NCBI RefSeq assembly: GCF_029892095.1
Contig: NZ_JARZAE010000004.1
Span: 3,658,001-3,722,000, forward strand
From: Kitasatospora sp. MAP12-44
GTDB taxonomy: Bacteria; Actinomycetota; Actinomycetes; Streptomycetales; Streptomycetaceae
Direction of reading: 5' to 3'
Length of the DNA: 64,000 nucleotides
Below are positions 9,457 through 19,497 of this stretch, one piece after another. The stretch's first letter is position 1; every line of letters starts with the position of its first letter. The position numbers were made by a program, and so were the translations under genes. The notes under the pieces were generated by a model that worked only from the letters and a program-made list of their open reading frames with translations, searched no databases and was not told the origin of the DNA.

Positions 9457-10611
9457 CTACTTGTCGATGTCGCCGACGACGAAGAACATCGACCCGAGGA
9501 TGGCGACCATGTCGGCGACCAGGGTCCCGGGCAGCAGCTCGGTGAGCGCCTGGATGTTGTTGAAGGACGCCGAGCGGAGCTTGAGCCGCCACGGCGTCTT
9601 GTCGCCGCGCGAGACCAGGTAGTAGCCGTTGATCCCCAGCGGGTTCTCGGTCCAGGCGTAGGTCTCGCCCTCGGGTGCCTTGAGCACCTTGGGCAGCCGC
9701 AGGTTGACCGGCCCGGCCGGCAGCCCGGCCAGCCGGTCGAGGCAGGCGTCGGCCAGGTCGAGCGAGTTGGCGGTCTGCTCCAGCAGGCACTCGAAGCGGG
9801 CCAGGCAGTCGCCCTCCTCGCGGGTCACCACGGTGAGGACGTCGCGCAGCTCCCCGTACGCGAGGTACGGCTCGTCGCGGCGCAGGTCGAAGTCGACGCC
9901 CGAGGCGCGCGCGATCGGCCCGCTGATCCCGTAGGCCTGCACGTGCTCGGCCGCGAGCACTCCGACACCGGCGGTCCGGGCCCGGAAGATCTCGTTGCCG
10001 AGCACCAGGTTCTCGAAGACCGGCAGCTGCTCGCGCACGGTGGCGACGGCTGCCCGGACGCGGCCGAGCCAGCCGGCCGGCAGGTCCTCCTTGAGTCCGC
10101 CGACCCGGTTGAACATGTAGTGCATCCGCCCGCCGCTGGCCTCCTCCAGCACGTGCTGGAGCTCCTCGCGGGAGGTGAAGGCGTGGAAGACGGGGGTGAT
10201 CCCGCCCAGCTCCAGCGGGTAGGAGCCGAGGAACATCAGGTGGTTGAGCACCCGGTTGAGCTCGGCCAGCAGGGTGCGCACCCAGACCGCCCGCTCGGGG
10301 ACCTCCATGCCGAGCATCCGCTCGACGGCCAGCACCACGCCCAGCTCGTTGGCGAAGGCGGAGAGCCAGTCGTGCCGGTTGGCCAGCATGATGATCTGCC
10401 GGTAGTCCCGGGCCTCGAACAGCTTCTCGGCGCCGCGGTGCATATAGCCGATCACCGGCTCGGCCTGCAGGATGCGCTCGCCGTCCAGCACGAGTTTGAG
10501 CCGGAGCACGCCGTGCGTGGACGGGTGCTGCGGGCCGATGTTCAGCACCATGTCGGTGGCGCTCTGCTCCGCCCCCGCACCGATGCCGACCGTGGTCTCC
10601 CTGATGCTCAT
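9457..10611 (-). CDS. nuoD: Solitary NADH-quinone oxidoreductase subunit D homologue
   Basis: A 384-residue NuoD/49-kDa-type subunit, the complex I quinone-site subunit related to NiFe hydrogenase large subunits. [15 protein letters not shown] lies near residue 24, with HRGAEK at 58-63. It stands alone, without the other nuo genes, like the second nuoD copy I recall from Streptomyces. The ATG at 10611 overlaps the upstream methyltransferase stop (ATGA); a longer frame from 10629 is less likely. The usual DY at the quinone site reads DW here ([10 protein letters not shown]). Its partner proteins are unknown. Confidence 0.92.
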   Translation of the reverse strand: MSIRETTVGIGAGAEQSATDMVLNIGPQHPSTHGVLRLKLVLDGERILQAEPVIGYMHRGAEKLFEARDYRQIIMLANRHDWLSAFANELGVVLAVERMLGMEVPERAVWVRTLLAELNRVLNHLMFLGSYPLELGGITPVFHAFTSREELQHVLEEASGGRMHYMFNRVGGLKEDLPAGWLGRVRAAVATVREQLPVFENLVLGNEIFRARTAGVGVLAAEHVQAYGISGPIARASGVDFDLRRDEPYLAYGELRDVLTVVTREEGDCLARFECLLEQTANSLDLADACLDRLAGLPAGPVNLRLPKVLKAPEGETYAWTENPLGINGYYLVSRGDKTPWRLKLRSASFNNIQALTELLPGTLVADMVAILGSMFFVVGDIDK

Positions 10612-11612
10612 GGGGTCAGAGTCTGCCATCCCGACAGGGCTTGCAAGCTTCTCGGTACCGGCATGCGGACGGCCTGCAGCAGCCAGCCGAATCCGCCCAG
10701 GCCGGCGGAGGCGGTCAGCTCGGCGGCCTCACCGGCGGCACCGAGCGCACGGAGGTAGTCGGCGGGGTCGCTCGACGCCAGTGCGAGCGGGGGGCGCGCG
10801 CCGTGCACGCCCAGGGCGTGCAGTGCCTCGCGCTGCGTTGTCCACAGGGTGTGGACAACCTGTGCACCACGCACCGCCGCGGAGTCCAGCGCCACATGGG
10901 CCGTGAGGTCGCAGCTGCCGTCCGGGACCGGCGGCACCTCCCGGCCGGCCCGGAACCCGGTCAGCGACCCGAAGATCGGCCGGTCCGACGTCCGGTGCGC
11001 GTAGTCCACCGCCACCGCCAGGCCGCGGTCCAGCGCGGCCACCGCGGCGGCCCAGGCCGCGTCGCGCGGGCCGCCGAGCTCCACCCGGGGCGCGTCGGCG
11101 GGCCACCAGCGGGCGGCCCAGTCGGCGTCCTCGGCGCTCAGCGGCGGGCCCAGGCGCTCCTGGCCCGTCGTCGACACCTCGACGTAGCGCAGCCGCCCGG
11201 CCTCGTCGGGCTCGGCGACGTCCAGCGGCACGTTGTCCAGCCACTCGTTGGCGAACAGCAGCCCGACCGCCCCGCGCGGCGGCGCGGTGGTCCACCGCAC
11301 GCCGTCCGGCAGCCCGTCCGGCCGGGCGGCCAGCTCGACCCCGTACGCGCGCAGCCGCCCGGGCAGCAGGCCCGCCAGCGCGGACACCAGCTCGCCGCGC
11401 CCGGCCCCGACGTCGATCAGGGCGATCTCCTGCGGGTGGCCGAGCGCCTCGTCCACCTCGAGCAGTAGCCGGCCGACCGCCTCCCCGTACTGGCGCGAGG
11501 CGTGCACCGAGGTGCGGAAGTGCCCCGCCGGGCCCTCCGGCCTGCGGTAGAAACCGTCCTGCGCCCCGTACAGGGCCTGCTCCATGGCTTCTCGCCACCG
11601 CATCCAGCTCAT
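10608..11612 (-). CDS. MidA/NDUFAF7-like SAM-dependent methyltransferase
   Basis: A 334-residue protein. [17 protein letters not shown] precedes motif I ([14 protein letters not shown]). It continues with [15 protein letters not shown], the ANE-x-D pattern of the COG1565/PF02636 family, which includes mitochondrial NDUFAF7, the arginine methyltransferase acting on NDUFS2, the eukaryotic NuoD counterpart. The downstream gene is a nuoD whose ATG overlaps this stop codon, so the two proteins probably act together (inference). The start is taken at ATG 11612; no strong ribosome site is visible. It is divergent from the histidine kinase. Confidence 0.82.
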   Translation of the reverse strand: MSWMRWREAMEQALYGAQDGFYRRPEGPAGHFRTSVHASRQYGEAVGRLLLEVDEALGHPQEIALIDVGAGRGELVSALAGLLPGRLRAYGVELAARPDGLPDGVRWTTAPPRGAVGLLFANEWLDNVPLDVAEPDEAGRLRYVEVSTTGQERLGPPLSAEDADWAARWWPADAPRVELGGPRDAAWAAAVAALDRGLAVAVDYAHRTSDRPIFGSLTGFRAGREVPPVPDGSCDLTAHVALDSAAVRGAQVVHTLWTTQREALHALGVHGARPPLALASSDPADYLRALGAAGEAAELTASAGLGGFGWLLQAVRMPVPRSLQALSGWQTLTP

Positions 11613-11694
11613 GCCCGCGACGCTACCGGGCTCCGACCTGCGGACGAGGCCAGGATCGCTCTCCCGGCGGACGGGAAGTGGCCTCATCACTGCC

Positions 11695-11700
11695 TAGGCT
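11695..11700 (+). promoter_or_regulatory. -10 element (TAGGCT) of a leaderless promoter
   Basis: TAGGCT ends 6 nt before the GTG of the histidine kinase at 11707, and no ribosome site precedes that GTG. Confidence 0.45.
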
Positions 11701-11706
11701 GGTCTG

Positions 11707-12903
11707 GTGCATCGACTCAACGCCTGGCTTCGCGGACACCCGCTGGTGGTCGATGGCGCCTGGGCGCTCGTCGTGCTCTGCCTGACGGCGCTGTCGACCC
11801 TCGGCGACTCCGGCCTGCGGATGGTGGCCTACGTCGCCATCTCGCTCGCGCTCGGCGTCCTGATGGTGGTCCGCCGGCGCTGGACCGACCTGACCGTGGT
11901 CGCCGCGCTGGTGATCGGCCTCGGCCAGATCCTGCTGAACGTGTCTCCGAACACCTCCTCCATCGCCTACCTGGTCTTCGTCTACACCGCCGCCGCCTTC
12001 GGCTCGCAGTGGATCTCCCGGTTGGCGCTGGTCAGCGGCCTGGTGGCCGGACCGCTCACCTACCTGAGGTTCCAGGCCGACGTCAACGACCCGCACAACA
12101 GCACGACCAAGGCCGTCTTCTACGCCACCCTGCTCTCCACCCCGTTCATCCTGTGCTGGGCATGGGGCCGGCTGACCCGGGTCCGCCGGGCCTACCTGGT
12201 CGAGCTGGAGGACCGGGCCGCCCGGCTGGAGCGCGAGCGGGACGCCCAGGCGCAGGTGGCGGTGGCCGCCGAGCGGGCCCGGATCGCCCGCGAGCTGCAC
12301 GACGTGGTCGCGCACAACGTCTCCGTCATGATCGTCCAGGCCGACGGCGCCGCGTACGTGCTGGACAACTCGCCGCAGCAGGCCAAGGAGGCGCTCGGCA
12401 CGATCGCCTCCACCGGCCGCCAGGCGCTGGTGGAGATGCGCCGGCTGCTGGGCGTGCTGCGCACCTCCGACGCGGCCGGCGAGTACGTGCCGCAGCCCAG
12501 CGTCGAGGAGCTGCCCGAGCTGCTCGACCAGGTCCGCACGGCCGGGCTGCCGGTCGAGTTCTCCAGCACCGGCGTGGCCCGCGAGCTGCCGCGCGGCGTC
12601 GAGCTGACGGTCTACCGGATCGTCCAGGAGGCGCTCACCAACGTCCGCAAGCACGGCGGCCCGGGGGCCAGCGCCCGGGTCGCGGTGGACTTCGGCGACC
12701 GCAACCTCAATGTGCTGATCGAGGACGACGGCCGCGGGGCGACCGACGAGAAGCTAGCCCACGGCGGAGCCGACGGACTCGGCCATGGTCTGATCGGCAT
12801 GCGCGAGCGGATCGGCATGGTCAGCGGCAGCCTGGACGCCGGCCCGCGCCCCGGCGGCGGCTTCCGGATCCGCGCCGTCCTTCCCCTGAAAACCGGCAAA
12901 TAG
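11707..12903 (+). CDS. Two-component sensor histidine kinase (NarL-type partner)
   Basis: A 398-residue membrane kinase. The first ~155 residues hold about five hydrophobic helices, and a coiled coil LVELEDRAARLERERDAQ follows. The HisKA_3 phosphoacceptor box ARIARELHDVVAHN has His198. The HATPase_c domain has an N-box near EALTNVRKHG and G-boxes EDDGRG and GHGLIGMRER. It probably senses a membrane or envelope signal; the stimulus is unknown. The response regulator follows 7 nt downstream. Confidence 0.93.
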   Translation: MHRLNAWLRGHPLVVDGAWALVVLCLTALSTLGDSGLRMVAYVAISLALGVLMVVRRRWTDLTVVAALVIGLGQILLNVSPNTSSIAYLVFVYTAAAFGSQWISRLALVSGLVAGPLTYLRFQADVNDPHNSTTKAVFYATLLSTPFILCWAWGRLTRVRRAYLVELEDRAARLERERDAQAQVAVAAERARIARELHDVVAHNVSVMIVQADGAAYVLDNSPQQAKEALGTIASTGRQALVEMRRLLGVLRTSDAAGEYVPQPSVEELPELLDQVRTAGLPVEFSSTGVARELPRGVELTVYRIVQEALTNVRKHGGPGASARVAVDFGDRNLNVLIEDDGRGATDEKLAHGGADGLGHGLIGMRERIGMVSGSLDAGPRPGGGFRIRAVLPLKTGK

Positions 12904-12910
12904 GAGAAAC

Positions 12911-13600
12911 ATGACCATCCGCGTGATGCTCGTCGACGACCAGGAACTGCTGCGCACGGGCTTCCGGATGGTCCTCCAGTCACAGGGCGACATCGAGATC
13001 ACCGCCGAGGCGGGCGACGGCGCCCAGGCCCTGGAGGTGCTCAGGCACACGCAGGTGGACGTGATCCTGATGGACGTCCGGATGCCCCGGCTGGACGGCG
13101 TGCAGGCCACCCGGCGGATCTGCCTGGCCGCCGACGGCAGCCCGCTGCCGGACGCCCCGCACGTGCTGATCCTGACCACCTTCGACCTGGACGAGTACGC
13201 CTTCGCCGCGCTCAAGGCCGGCGCCAGCGGCTTCCTGCTCAAGGACGTCCCGCCGACCGAGCTGGTGGCCGCGATCCGCTCGGTCCACGGCGGCGACGCG
13301 GTGGTCGCCCCGACCACCACCCGCCGCATGATCGACCGATTCGCCGAGGTACTCCCGCTCCCCCGCGGCGCGGGCACCCCGGCCGTCCTCGACCCGCTGA
13401 CCGAGCGCGAGCGCGAGGTCTTCCTGCTCGTCGCCCAGGGCCTGTCGAACGCCGAGATCGCCGCCGAGCTGACCCTCTCCGAAGCCACCGTGAAGACCCA
13501 CGTCGGCCGCATCCTGGCCAAACTCCGGCTGCGCGACCGGGTGCAGGCCGTGGTGCTGGCGTACGAGGCCGGGCTGGTCAGGGCGGGCAGCTCGGACTGA
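12911..13600 (+). CDS. NarL/FixJ-family response regulator
   Basis: A 229-residue regulator. The receiver domain has the acidic pair VDDQE (9-11), phosphoacceptor Asp55 in ILMDVRMPR, and switch residues TTFD and LKDVPP. The C-terminal LuxR-type helix-turn-helix spans LTEREREVFLLVAQGLSN to TVKTHVGRILAKL. The ATG follows TAGGAGAAAC, so translation is conventional. It is the cognate partner of the upstream kinase; target genes are not evident here. Confidence 0.95.
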   Translation: MTIRVMLVDDQELLRTGFRMVLQSQGDIEITAEAGDGAQALEVLRHTQVDVILMDVRMPRLDGVQATRRICLAADGSPLPDAPHVLILTTFDLDEYAFAALKAGASGFLLKDVPPTELVAAIRSVHGGDAVVAPTTTRRMIDRFAEVLPLPRGAGTPAVLDPLTEREREVFLLVAQGLSNAEIAAELTLSEATVKTHVGRILAKLRLRDRVQAVVLAYEAGLVRAGSSD

Positions 13601-13652
13601 GCCGTAGGATGGTGCGGTACGTCTGGTACCCGTAGAGGACTGGAACGCAGCC

Positions 13653-14576
13653 GTGAACTCGCTCGACCCGTTCGACGCCGCTCCCGAGGATCCGGCCGCC
13701 CGACCGGCCCGACTCGCCGTCGGTGTGGTGGGCACCGGCCGGGTCGGACCGGCGCTGGGCGCCGCACTGCAACTGGCCGGCCACCAGGTGGTGGCCGCCT
13801 CCGGCGTCTCCACGAGCTCCCTGCGCCGGGCCGAGGCCCTGCTGCCGGGCGTCCGCCTGGTGACGCCCCCGCAGGTGCTGGCCGCCGCCGACCTGGTGCT
13901 GCTGACCGTCCCGGACGACGCGCTGCCCGCGCTGGTCGCCGGGCTGGCCGCCACCGGCTCGGTCCGCCCCGGGCAGATCATCGTGCACACCTCCGGCGCG
14001 GTCGGCGTGTCGGTGCTGGAGCCCGCCACCCGGGCCGGCGCGCTGCCGCTGGCGCTGCACCCCGCGATGACCTTCACCGGCACCTCGGTGGACGTGGCCC
14101 GGCTGGCCGGCTGCCCGTTCGGGGTGACCGCCCCCGACGAGCTGCGCCCGGTCGCCGAGGCCCTGGTGGTGGAGATGGGCGGCGACCCGGAGTGGGTGCC
14201 CGAGGAGGTCCGCCCGCTCTACCACACCGCCCTCGCGCACGGCGCGAACCACCTGGTCACGCTGGTCGCGCAGGCCCTGGAGCTGCTGCGGACGGCCGGG
14301 GTGGCCGAGCCCGGCCGGCTGCTCGGCCCGCTGCTCGGCGCCGCGCTCGACAACAGCCTGCGCTCCGGCGACGCCGCGCTGACCGGCCCGGTCGCCCGCG
14401 GTGACGTGGGGACGGTGCGCCGTCACCTGGAGCAGCTCAGTACGGTGTCCCCGGACATCCCCGCCGCGTACCGGGCGATGGCCCGGGCCACCGCACAGCG
14501 GGCGGTGGCCAGCGGGACGCTGAACGAAGAGTCTGCGGCAGCGCTGCTGGACGTACTCAACGAGGAGATTCACTGA
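13653..14576 (+). CDS. Rossmann-like/DUF2520 protein coupled to panC
   Basis: A 307-residue dehydrogenase-like protein. The NAD(P)-binding motif GVVGTGRVGPALG lies near residue 29, VLLTVPDDALP closes the Rossmann half, and an all-helical C-terminal DUF2520 half runs from ARLAGCPFGVTA to the end. This architecture resembles ketopantoate/F420-dependent reductases. The stop codon overlaps the panC start by 1 nt (TGATG), so it may supply or replace ketopantoate reductase in pantothenate synthesis (inference). The GTG start has AGAGGA 12 nt upstream. A TAGGAT box at 13605 may be its -10. Confidence 0.85.
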   Translation: MNSLDPFDAAPEDPAARPARLAVGVVGTGRVGPALGAALQLAGHQVVAASGVSTSSLRRAEALLPGVRLVTPPQVLAAADLVLLTVPDDALPALVAGLAATGSVRPGQIIVHTSGAVGVSVLEPATRAGALPLALHPAMTFTGTSVDVARLAGCPFGVTAPDELRPVAEALVVEMGGDPEWVPEEVRPLYHTALAHGANHLVTLVAQALELLRTAGVAEPGRLLGPLLGAALDNSLRSGDAALTGPVARGDVGTVRRHLEQLSTVSPDIPAAYRAMARATAQRAVASGTLNEESAAALLDVLNEEIH

Positions 14577-15472
14577 TGGCACGACCGAAGCCGGCCGCCA
14601 AGGCGTCCACGCACCGCAAGACCGCCCTGACCCACACCATCGCCGACTTCGAGCCCGCCTTCTGGCCGGACGAGCAGCCGGTGGACAACGCCGTGGTGAT
14701 GACCATGGGCGCGCTGCACGAGGGCCACGCCGCGCTGATCCGGGCCGCCCGCAAGGAGGTCGGCGCGGACGGCCGGGTGGCGGTGACGGTCTTCGTCAAC
14801 CCGCTGCAGTTCGGCGCCGGCGAGGACCTTGACCGCTACCCGCGCACGCTGGCCGCCGACGTCCGACTCGCCGAGGAGGCCGGCGCGGACGTGGTCTTCG
14901 CCCCGCTGCCCGAGGAGGTCTACCCGAACGGCGACCCGCAGGTGCGGATCTCCGCGGGCCCGATGGGCGAGCGCTTCGAGGGGGCCACCCGCCCCGGCCA
15001 CTTCGACGGCATGCTGACCGTGGTGGCCAAGATGCTGCACATCACCGACCCGGACTTCGCCTTCTTCGGCGAGAAGGACGCCCAGCAGCTGGCGATCGTC
15101 CAGCGGATGGTGGCCGACCTCGACTTCGACGTGGAGGTGATCGGCGTCCCGACCGTCCGTGAGGCGGACGGCCTGGCGCTCTCCTCGCGCAACCGCTTCC
15201 TCTCCGAGGACGAGCGCGCCCAGGCGCTCGCCCTCTCCCGCGCGCTGTTCGCCGGCCGCGACGTCGCCGCGAAGGGACCGCAGGCCGTCCGCGAGGCCGC
15301 CGCGGCCGCCCTGGCCGACGCCGACGGCGTCACCCTCGACTACCTCGCCCTGATCGACCCCGACGACTTCACCGAGGCGCCGGACGACTTCCAGGGCGAG
15401 GCCGTGCTGGCCGTCGCCGCCAAGGTGGGCTCCACCCGCCTGATCGACAACGTCCGCATGATCGTCCGCTAG
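14576..15472 (+). CDS. panC: Pantothenate synthetase
   Basis: Condenses pantoate and beta-alanine using ATP. The 298-residue protein has [12 protein letters not shown] (HIGH-like ATP motif), [11 protein letters not shown], the pantoate-site loop around [10 protein letters not shown], and [11 protein letters not shown] (KMSKS-like). It carries a ~25-residue N-terminal extension compared with E. coli PanC. It is the second gene of a pantothenate/NAD gene run and overlaps the DUF2520 gene by 1 nt. Confidence 0.97.
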   Translation: MARPKPAAKASTHRKTALTHTIADFEPAFWPDEQPVDNAVVMTMGALHEGHAALIRAARKEVGADGRVAVTVFVNPLQFGAGEDLDRYPRTLAADVRLAEEAGADVVFAPLPEEVYPNGDPQVRISAGPMGERFEGATRPGHFDGMLTVVAKMLHITDPDFAFFGEKDAQQLAIVQRMVADLDFDVEVIGVPTVREADGLALSSRNRFLSEDERAQALALSRALFAGRDVAAKGPQAVREAAAAALADADGVTLDYLALIDPDDFTEAPDDFQGEAVLAVAAKVGSTRLIDNVRMIVR

Positions 15473-15515
15473 ACCCCCCTCGCAGGCATGCACTCACCTC
15501 AGGAGGCGTGACCAA

Positions 15516-15935
15516 GTGCTCCGCACCATGCTCAAGTCCAAGATCCACCGTGCCACCGTCACCCAGGCCGACCTGCACTACGTCGGCTCGGTCACCGTCG
15601 ACCAGGACCTGCTCGACGCCGCGGACCTGCTCCCCGGCGAGCTGGTCCACATCGTCGACATCAACAACGGCGCCCGGCTGGAGACCTACACCATCGCCGG
15701 CCCCCGCGGCACCGGCGTGATCGGCATCAACGGCGCGGCCGCCCGCCTGGTCCACCCGGGCGACCTGGTGATACTCATCGCCTACGGGCAGATGGACACG
15801 GCGGAGGCGAAGTCCTACCAGCCGAAGGTGGTCTTCGTGGACGCCGACAACAAGATCACCGGCACCGGTGCGGACCCGGCAGAGGCCCTGCCGGGGACGG
15901 ACACCCTGCGCGGCGACGCCGTGCACGCCCTCTAG
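15516..15935 (+). CDS. panD: Aspartate 1-decarboxylase
   Basis: A pyruvoyl enzyme that makes beta-alanine for PanC. The 139-residue proenzyme contains HYVGS with the self-cleavage site between Gly24 and Ser25, which becomes the pyruvoyl group. [16 protein letters not shown] is the conserved C-terminal half. The GTG start at 15516 is supported by AGGAGG at 15501-15506 with a 9-nt spacer. It lies 43 nt downstream of panC. Confidence 0.97.
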   Translation: MLRTMLKSKIHRATVTQADLHYVGSVTVDQDLLDAADLLPGELVHIVDINNGARLETYTIAGPRGTGVIGINGAAARLVHPGDLVILIAYGQMDTAEAKSYQPKVVFVDADNKITGTGADPAEALPGTDTLRGDAVHAL

Positions 15936-15955
15936 AGATGGACCGGAGCACCACC

Positions 15956-17632
15956 ATGCCAGTGACCCACCGCCTCACCGCCCCCGCGCCGGGCTGGACC
16001 GCCACCACCGACGTGGTCGTGGTCGGCTCCGGCGTGGCCGGGCTGACCGTCGCGCTGGGCGTCCGCAAGGCCGGCCTGCGGGTGACGGTGGTCACCAAGG
16101 CCATGCTGGACGACGGCTCCACCCGCTGGGCCCAGGGCGGCATCGCGGCCGCCCTGGGCGAGGGGGACACCCCCGAGCAGCACCTGGACGACACCCTGGT
16201 CGCGGGCGCCGGGCTCTGCGACGAGGAGGCCGTCGGCGTCCTGGTCACCGAGGGCCCGGAAGCCGTGCGTCATCTGATCGCCACCGGTGCCGCCTTCGAC
16301 CAGGACGCCGACGGCGAGATCCTGCTCACCCGCGAGGGCGGCCACCATCGCCGCCGGATCGCGCACGCGGGCGGCGACGCGACCGGCGCCGAGATATCGC
16401 GCGCCCTGGTCGCCGCCGTGCGCAGCGACCCCGGCCTCGAACTGATCGAGCACGCGCTCGTCCTCGACCTGCTGACCGACGCCGACGGCCACGCGGCCGG
16501 CCTCACCCTGCACGTGATGGGCGAGGGCCAGCGCGACGGCGTCGGCGCGATCCGGGCCCGCGCCGTGGTGCTGGCCACCGGCGGGATGGGCCAGGTCTTC
16601 TCCGCCACCACCAACCCGGCGGTCTCCACCGGCGACGGTGTGGCACTGGCGCTGCGCGCCGGGGCCGCTGTGACCGACCTGGAGTTCGTCCAGTTCCACC
16701 CCACCGTGATGTGGCTGGGCCCGGAGGCCGAGGGCCAGCAGCCGCTGGTCTCCGAGGCCGTCCGCGGCGAGGGCGCCTACCTGGTGGACGCCGCCGGCAC
16801 CCGGTTCATGGTCGGGCAGCACGAGCTCAACGAGCTGGCGCCGCGGGACATCGTCGCCAAGGCGATCACCCGGCAGATGCAGGCCCAGGGCGCCGAGCAC
16901 ATGTACCTGGACGGACGGCACTTCGGCGCCACGATGTGGCAGGAGCGCTTCCCCACCATCCTGGCCTCCTGCCGCGCGCACGGCATCGACCCGATCAACG
17001 GGCTGATCCCGATCTCCCCCGCCGCGCACCACGCCTCCGGCGGCGTCCGCACCGACCTGCGCGGGCGGACCACCGTCCCGGGCCTGTACGCCTGCGGCGA
17101 GGTGGCCTGCACCGGGGTGCACGGCGCCAACCGGCTGGCCTCCAACTCGCTGCTCGAAGGCCTGGTCTTCGCCGAGCGGATCGCCGCCGACCTGACCGGG
17201 CGGTACGCGGCCGGCGACCTGCCGGAGCGCTCGGTGGACGTCCCCGCCGCCCGCGCCGCGCGGACCGTCCCGCTGCCCGCGCCCGAGGCCCGGGCCGAGA
17301 TCCAGCGGCTGATGAGCTCCGGCGCGGGCGTGCTGCGCTCGGCCGCCGGCATGGCCGCCACCGCCGACGGGCTGGCCGCACTGGGCCGGGCCGCCGCCGC
17401 GCAGGTCGCCGAGGAGAAGCCCGCCGACCCGCGGGTGGAGACCTGGGAGGCCGCCAACCTGCATCTGGTCGCCACCGCCCTGGTGGCCGCCGCCGCTCAG
17501 CGCGCCGAGACCCGCGGCTGCCACTGGCGCGAGGACTTCCCCGAGCGGGACGACGAGCACTGGCAGCGCCACCTGATCACCACCCTGGACGCCGTGTCCG
17601 GCGACCCCATCAGTACTCCTGAGGAGCGGTAA
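15956..17632 (+). CDS. nadB: L-aspartate oxidase
   Basis: A flavoenzyme oxidising aspartate to iminoaspartate, the first step of de novo NAD synthesis. About 558 residues. The FAD dinucleotide motif is VVGSGVAGLTVALG. The succinate-dehydrogenase-like substrate residues are visible around GGIAAALGEGDTPEQH, and the covalent-flavin-free pattern HGANRLASNSLLEGLVF is present. The ATG at 15956 is preferred because CGGAG lies 8 nt upstream; an in-frame ATG at 15938 lacks a ribosome site. I see no nadA in the window. Confidence 0.95.
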   Translation: MPVTHRLTAPAPGWTATTDVVVVGSGVAGLTVALGVRKAGLRVTVVTKAMLDDGSTRWAQGGIAAALGEGDTPEQHLDDTLVAGAGLCDEEAVGVLVTEGPEAVRHLIATGAAFDQDADGEILLTREGGHHRRRIAHAGGDATGAEISRALVAAVRSDPGLELIEHALVLDLLTDADGHAAGLTLHVMGEGQRDGVGAIRARAVVLATGGMGQVFSATTNPAVSTGDGVALALRAGAAVTDLEFVQFHPTVMWLGPEAEGQQPLVSEAVRGEGAYLVDAAGTRFMVGQHELNELAPRDIVAKAITRQMQAQGAEHMYLDGRHFGATMWQERFPTILASCRAHGIDPINGLIPISPAAHHASGGVRTDLRGRTTVPGLYACGEVACTGVHGANRLASNSLLEGLVFAERIAADLTGRYAAGDLPERSVDVPAARAARTVPLPAPEARAEIQRLMSSGAGVLRSAAGMAATADGLAALGRAAAAQVAEEKPADPRVETWEAANLHLVATALVAAAAQRAETRGCHWREDFPERDDEHWQRHLITTLDAVSGDPISTPEER

Positions 17633-17634
17633 GC

Positions 17635-18618
17635 ATGTCCGACCATCACGCCGAGCACACCCACGAGGAACTCCCGCTGGCCGAGCAGGACGGCTGCGGC
17701 GACGGCTGCGCCTGCGGGGACGGCGAGGGCTACGAGACCGGTCTCGACCCGGCGCTCGCCGAGCTGCTGGAGGCGGCCGGCCTGGACCCGGTCGAGGTCG
17801 AGGACATCGCCACACTGGCGCTGGCCGAGGACCTGGCCGGCGGCGAGGACGTCACCTCGATCGCCACCGTGCCGGCCGACGCCGTCGCCACCGCCGACTT
17901 CACCGCCCGTGAGGCGGGCGTGGTGGCCGGTCTGCGGATCGCCGAGGCCGTGGTCTCGCTGATCTGCGAGGAGGAGTTCGAGGTCGAGCGGCACGTCGAG
18001 GACGGCGACCAGGTCGAGGCCGGCCAGGTGCTGCTCTCGGTGCGCAGCCGCACCCGCGACCTGCTGACCGCCGAGCGCAGCGCGCTCAACCTGCTCTGCC
18101 ACCTCTCCGGCATCGCCACCGCCACCCGGCAGTGGGCCGACGTGCTGGAGGGCACCGGCGCGGTGGTCCGCGACACCCGCAAGACCCACCCGGGCCTGCG
18201 GGCGCTGCAGAAGTACGCGGTGCGGGCCGGCGGCGGCATGAACCACCGGATGGCGCTCTCCGACGCGGCGCTGATCAAGGACAACCACGTGGTCGCCGCG
18301 GGCGGCGTGGCGCAGGCCTTCCTGGCCGTCCGGGCCGCCTACCCCGAGCTGCCGGTGGAGGTCGAGGTCGACGCTCTGGAGCAGATCCCGCCGGTGCTGG
18401 AGGCCGGGGCGGACCTGATCCTGCTCGACAACTTCAGCATCCCCGAGCTCAAGGACGCGGTGCAGCTGGTGGCCGGCCGGGCCCGGCTGGAAGCTTCCGG
18501 TGGTCTGACCCTGGCCACCGCGCGCGCGGTGGCCGAGACTGGTGTCGACTACCTGGCCGTCGGAGCACTCACCCACTCCTCGCCGATCCTGGACATCGGC
18601 CTGGACTTGCGCGCGTAA
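17635..18618 (+). CDS. nadC: Nicotinate-nucleotide pyrophosphorylase (carboxylating)
   Basis: Quinolinate phosphoribosyltransferase, producing nicotinate mononucleotide. In the 327-residue chain the catalytic region contains RSALNLLCHLSGIAT, DTRKTHPGLR, KYAVRAGGGMNHR, LIKDNH and LILLDNFS. The first ~40 residues are an unusual extension rich in His, Glu and Cys, with CGDGCACGDG at about residues 21-30, which looks metal-binding. The start is 2 nt after the nadB stop, with GAGGAG as ribosome site inside the end of nadB, so the two are tightly coupled. Confidence 0.96.
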   Translation: MSDHHAEHTHEELPLAEQDGCGDGCACGDGEGYETGLDPALAELLEAAGLDPVEVEDIATLALAEDLAGGEDVTSIATVPADAVATADFTAREAGVVAGLRIAEAVVSLICEEEFEVERHVEDGDQVEAGQVLLSVRSRTRDLLTAERSALNLLCHLSGIATATRQWADVLEGTGAVVRDTRKTHPGLRALQKYAVRAGGGMNHRMALSDAALIKDNHVVAAGGVAQAFLAVRAAYPELPVEVEVDALEQIPPVLEAGADLILLDNFSIPELKDAVQLVAGRARLEASGGLTLATARAVAETGVDYLAVGALTHSSPILDIGLDLRA

Positions 18619-18646
18619 CTCCTCCACCCCATACGGAAAGCGGCTC

Positions 18647-19432
<786 letters not shown>

Positions 19433-19485
19433 CCCAATCGGGGTGGCGCGACGCGGGGTTACCGACAAATCGGATATTCCTCCCG

Positions 19486-19491
19486 TAGGGT
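19486..19491 (+). promoter_or_regulatory. -10 element (TAGGGT) of a leaderless promoter
   Basis: TAGGGT ends 6 nt before the ATG at 19498. A poor -35 (CCGACA, 19462-19467) lies 18 nt upstream. No ribosome site is present. Confidence 0.45.
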
Positions 19492-19497
19492 CATTTT

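Noticed and set aside
15938-15955. nadB start at the first ATG (15938)
   Set aside because: It has no ribosome site; the ATG 18 nt later has one.
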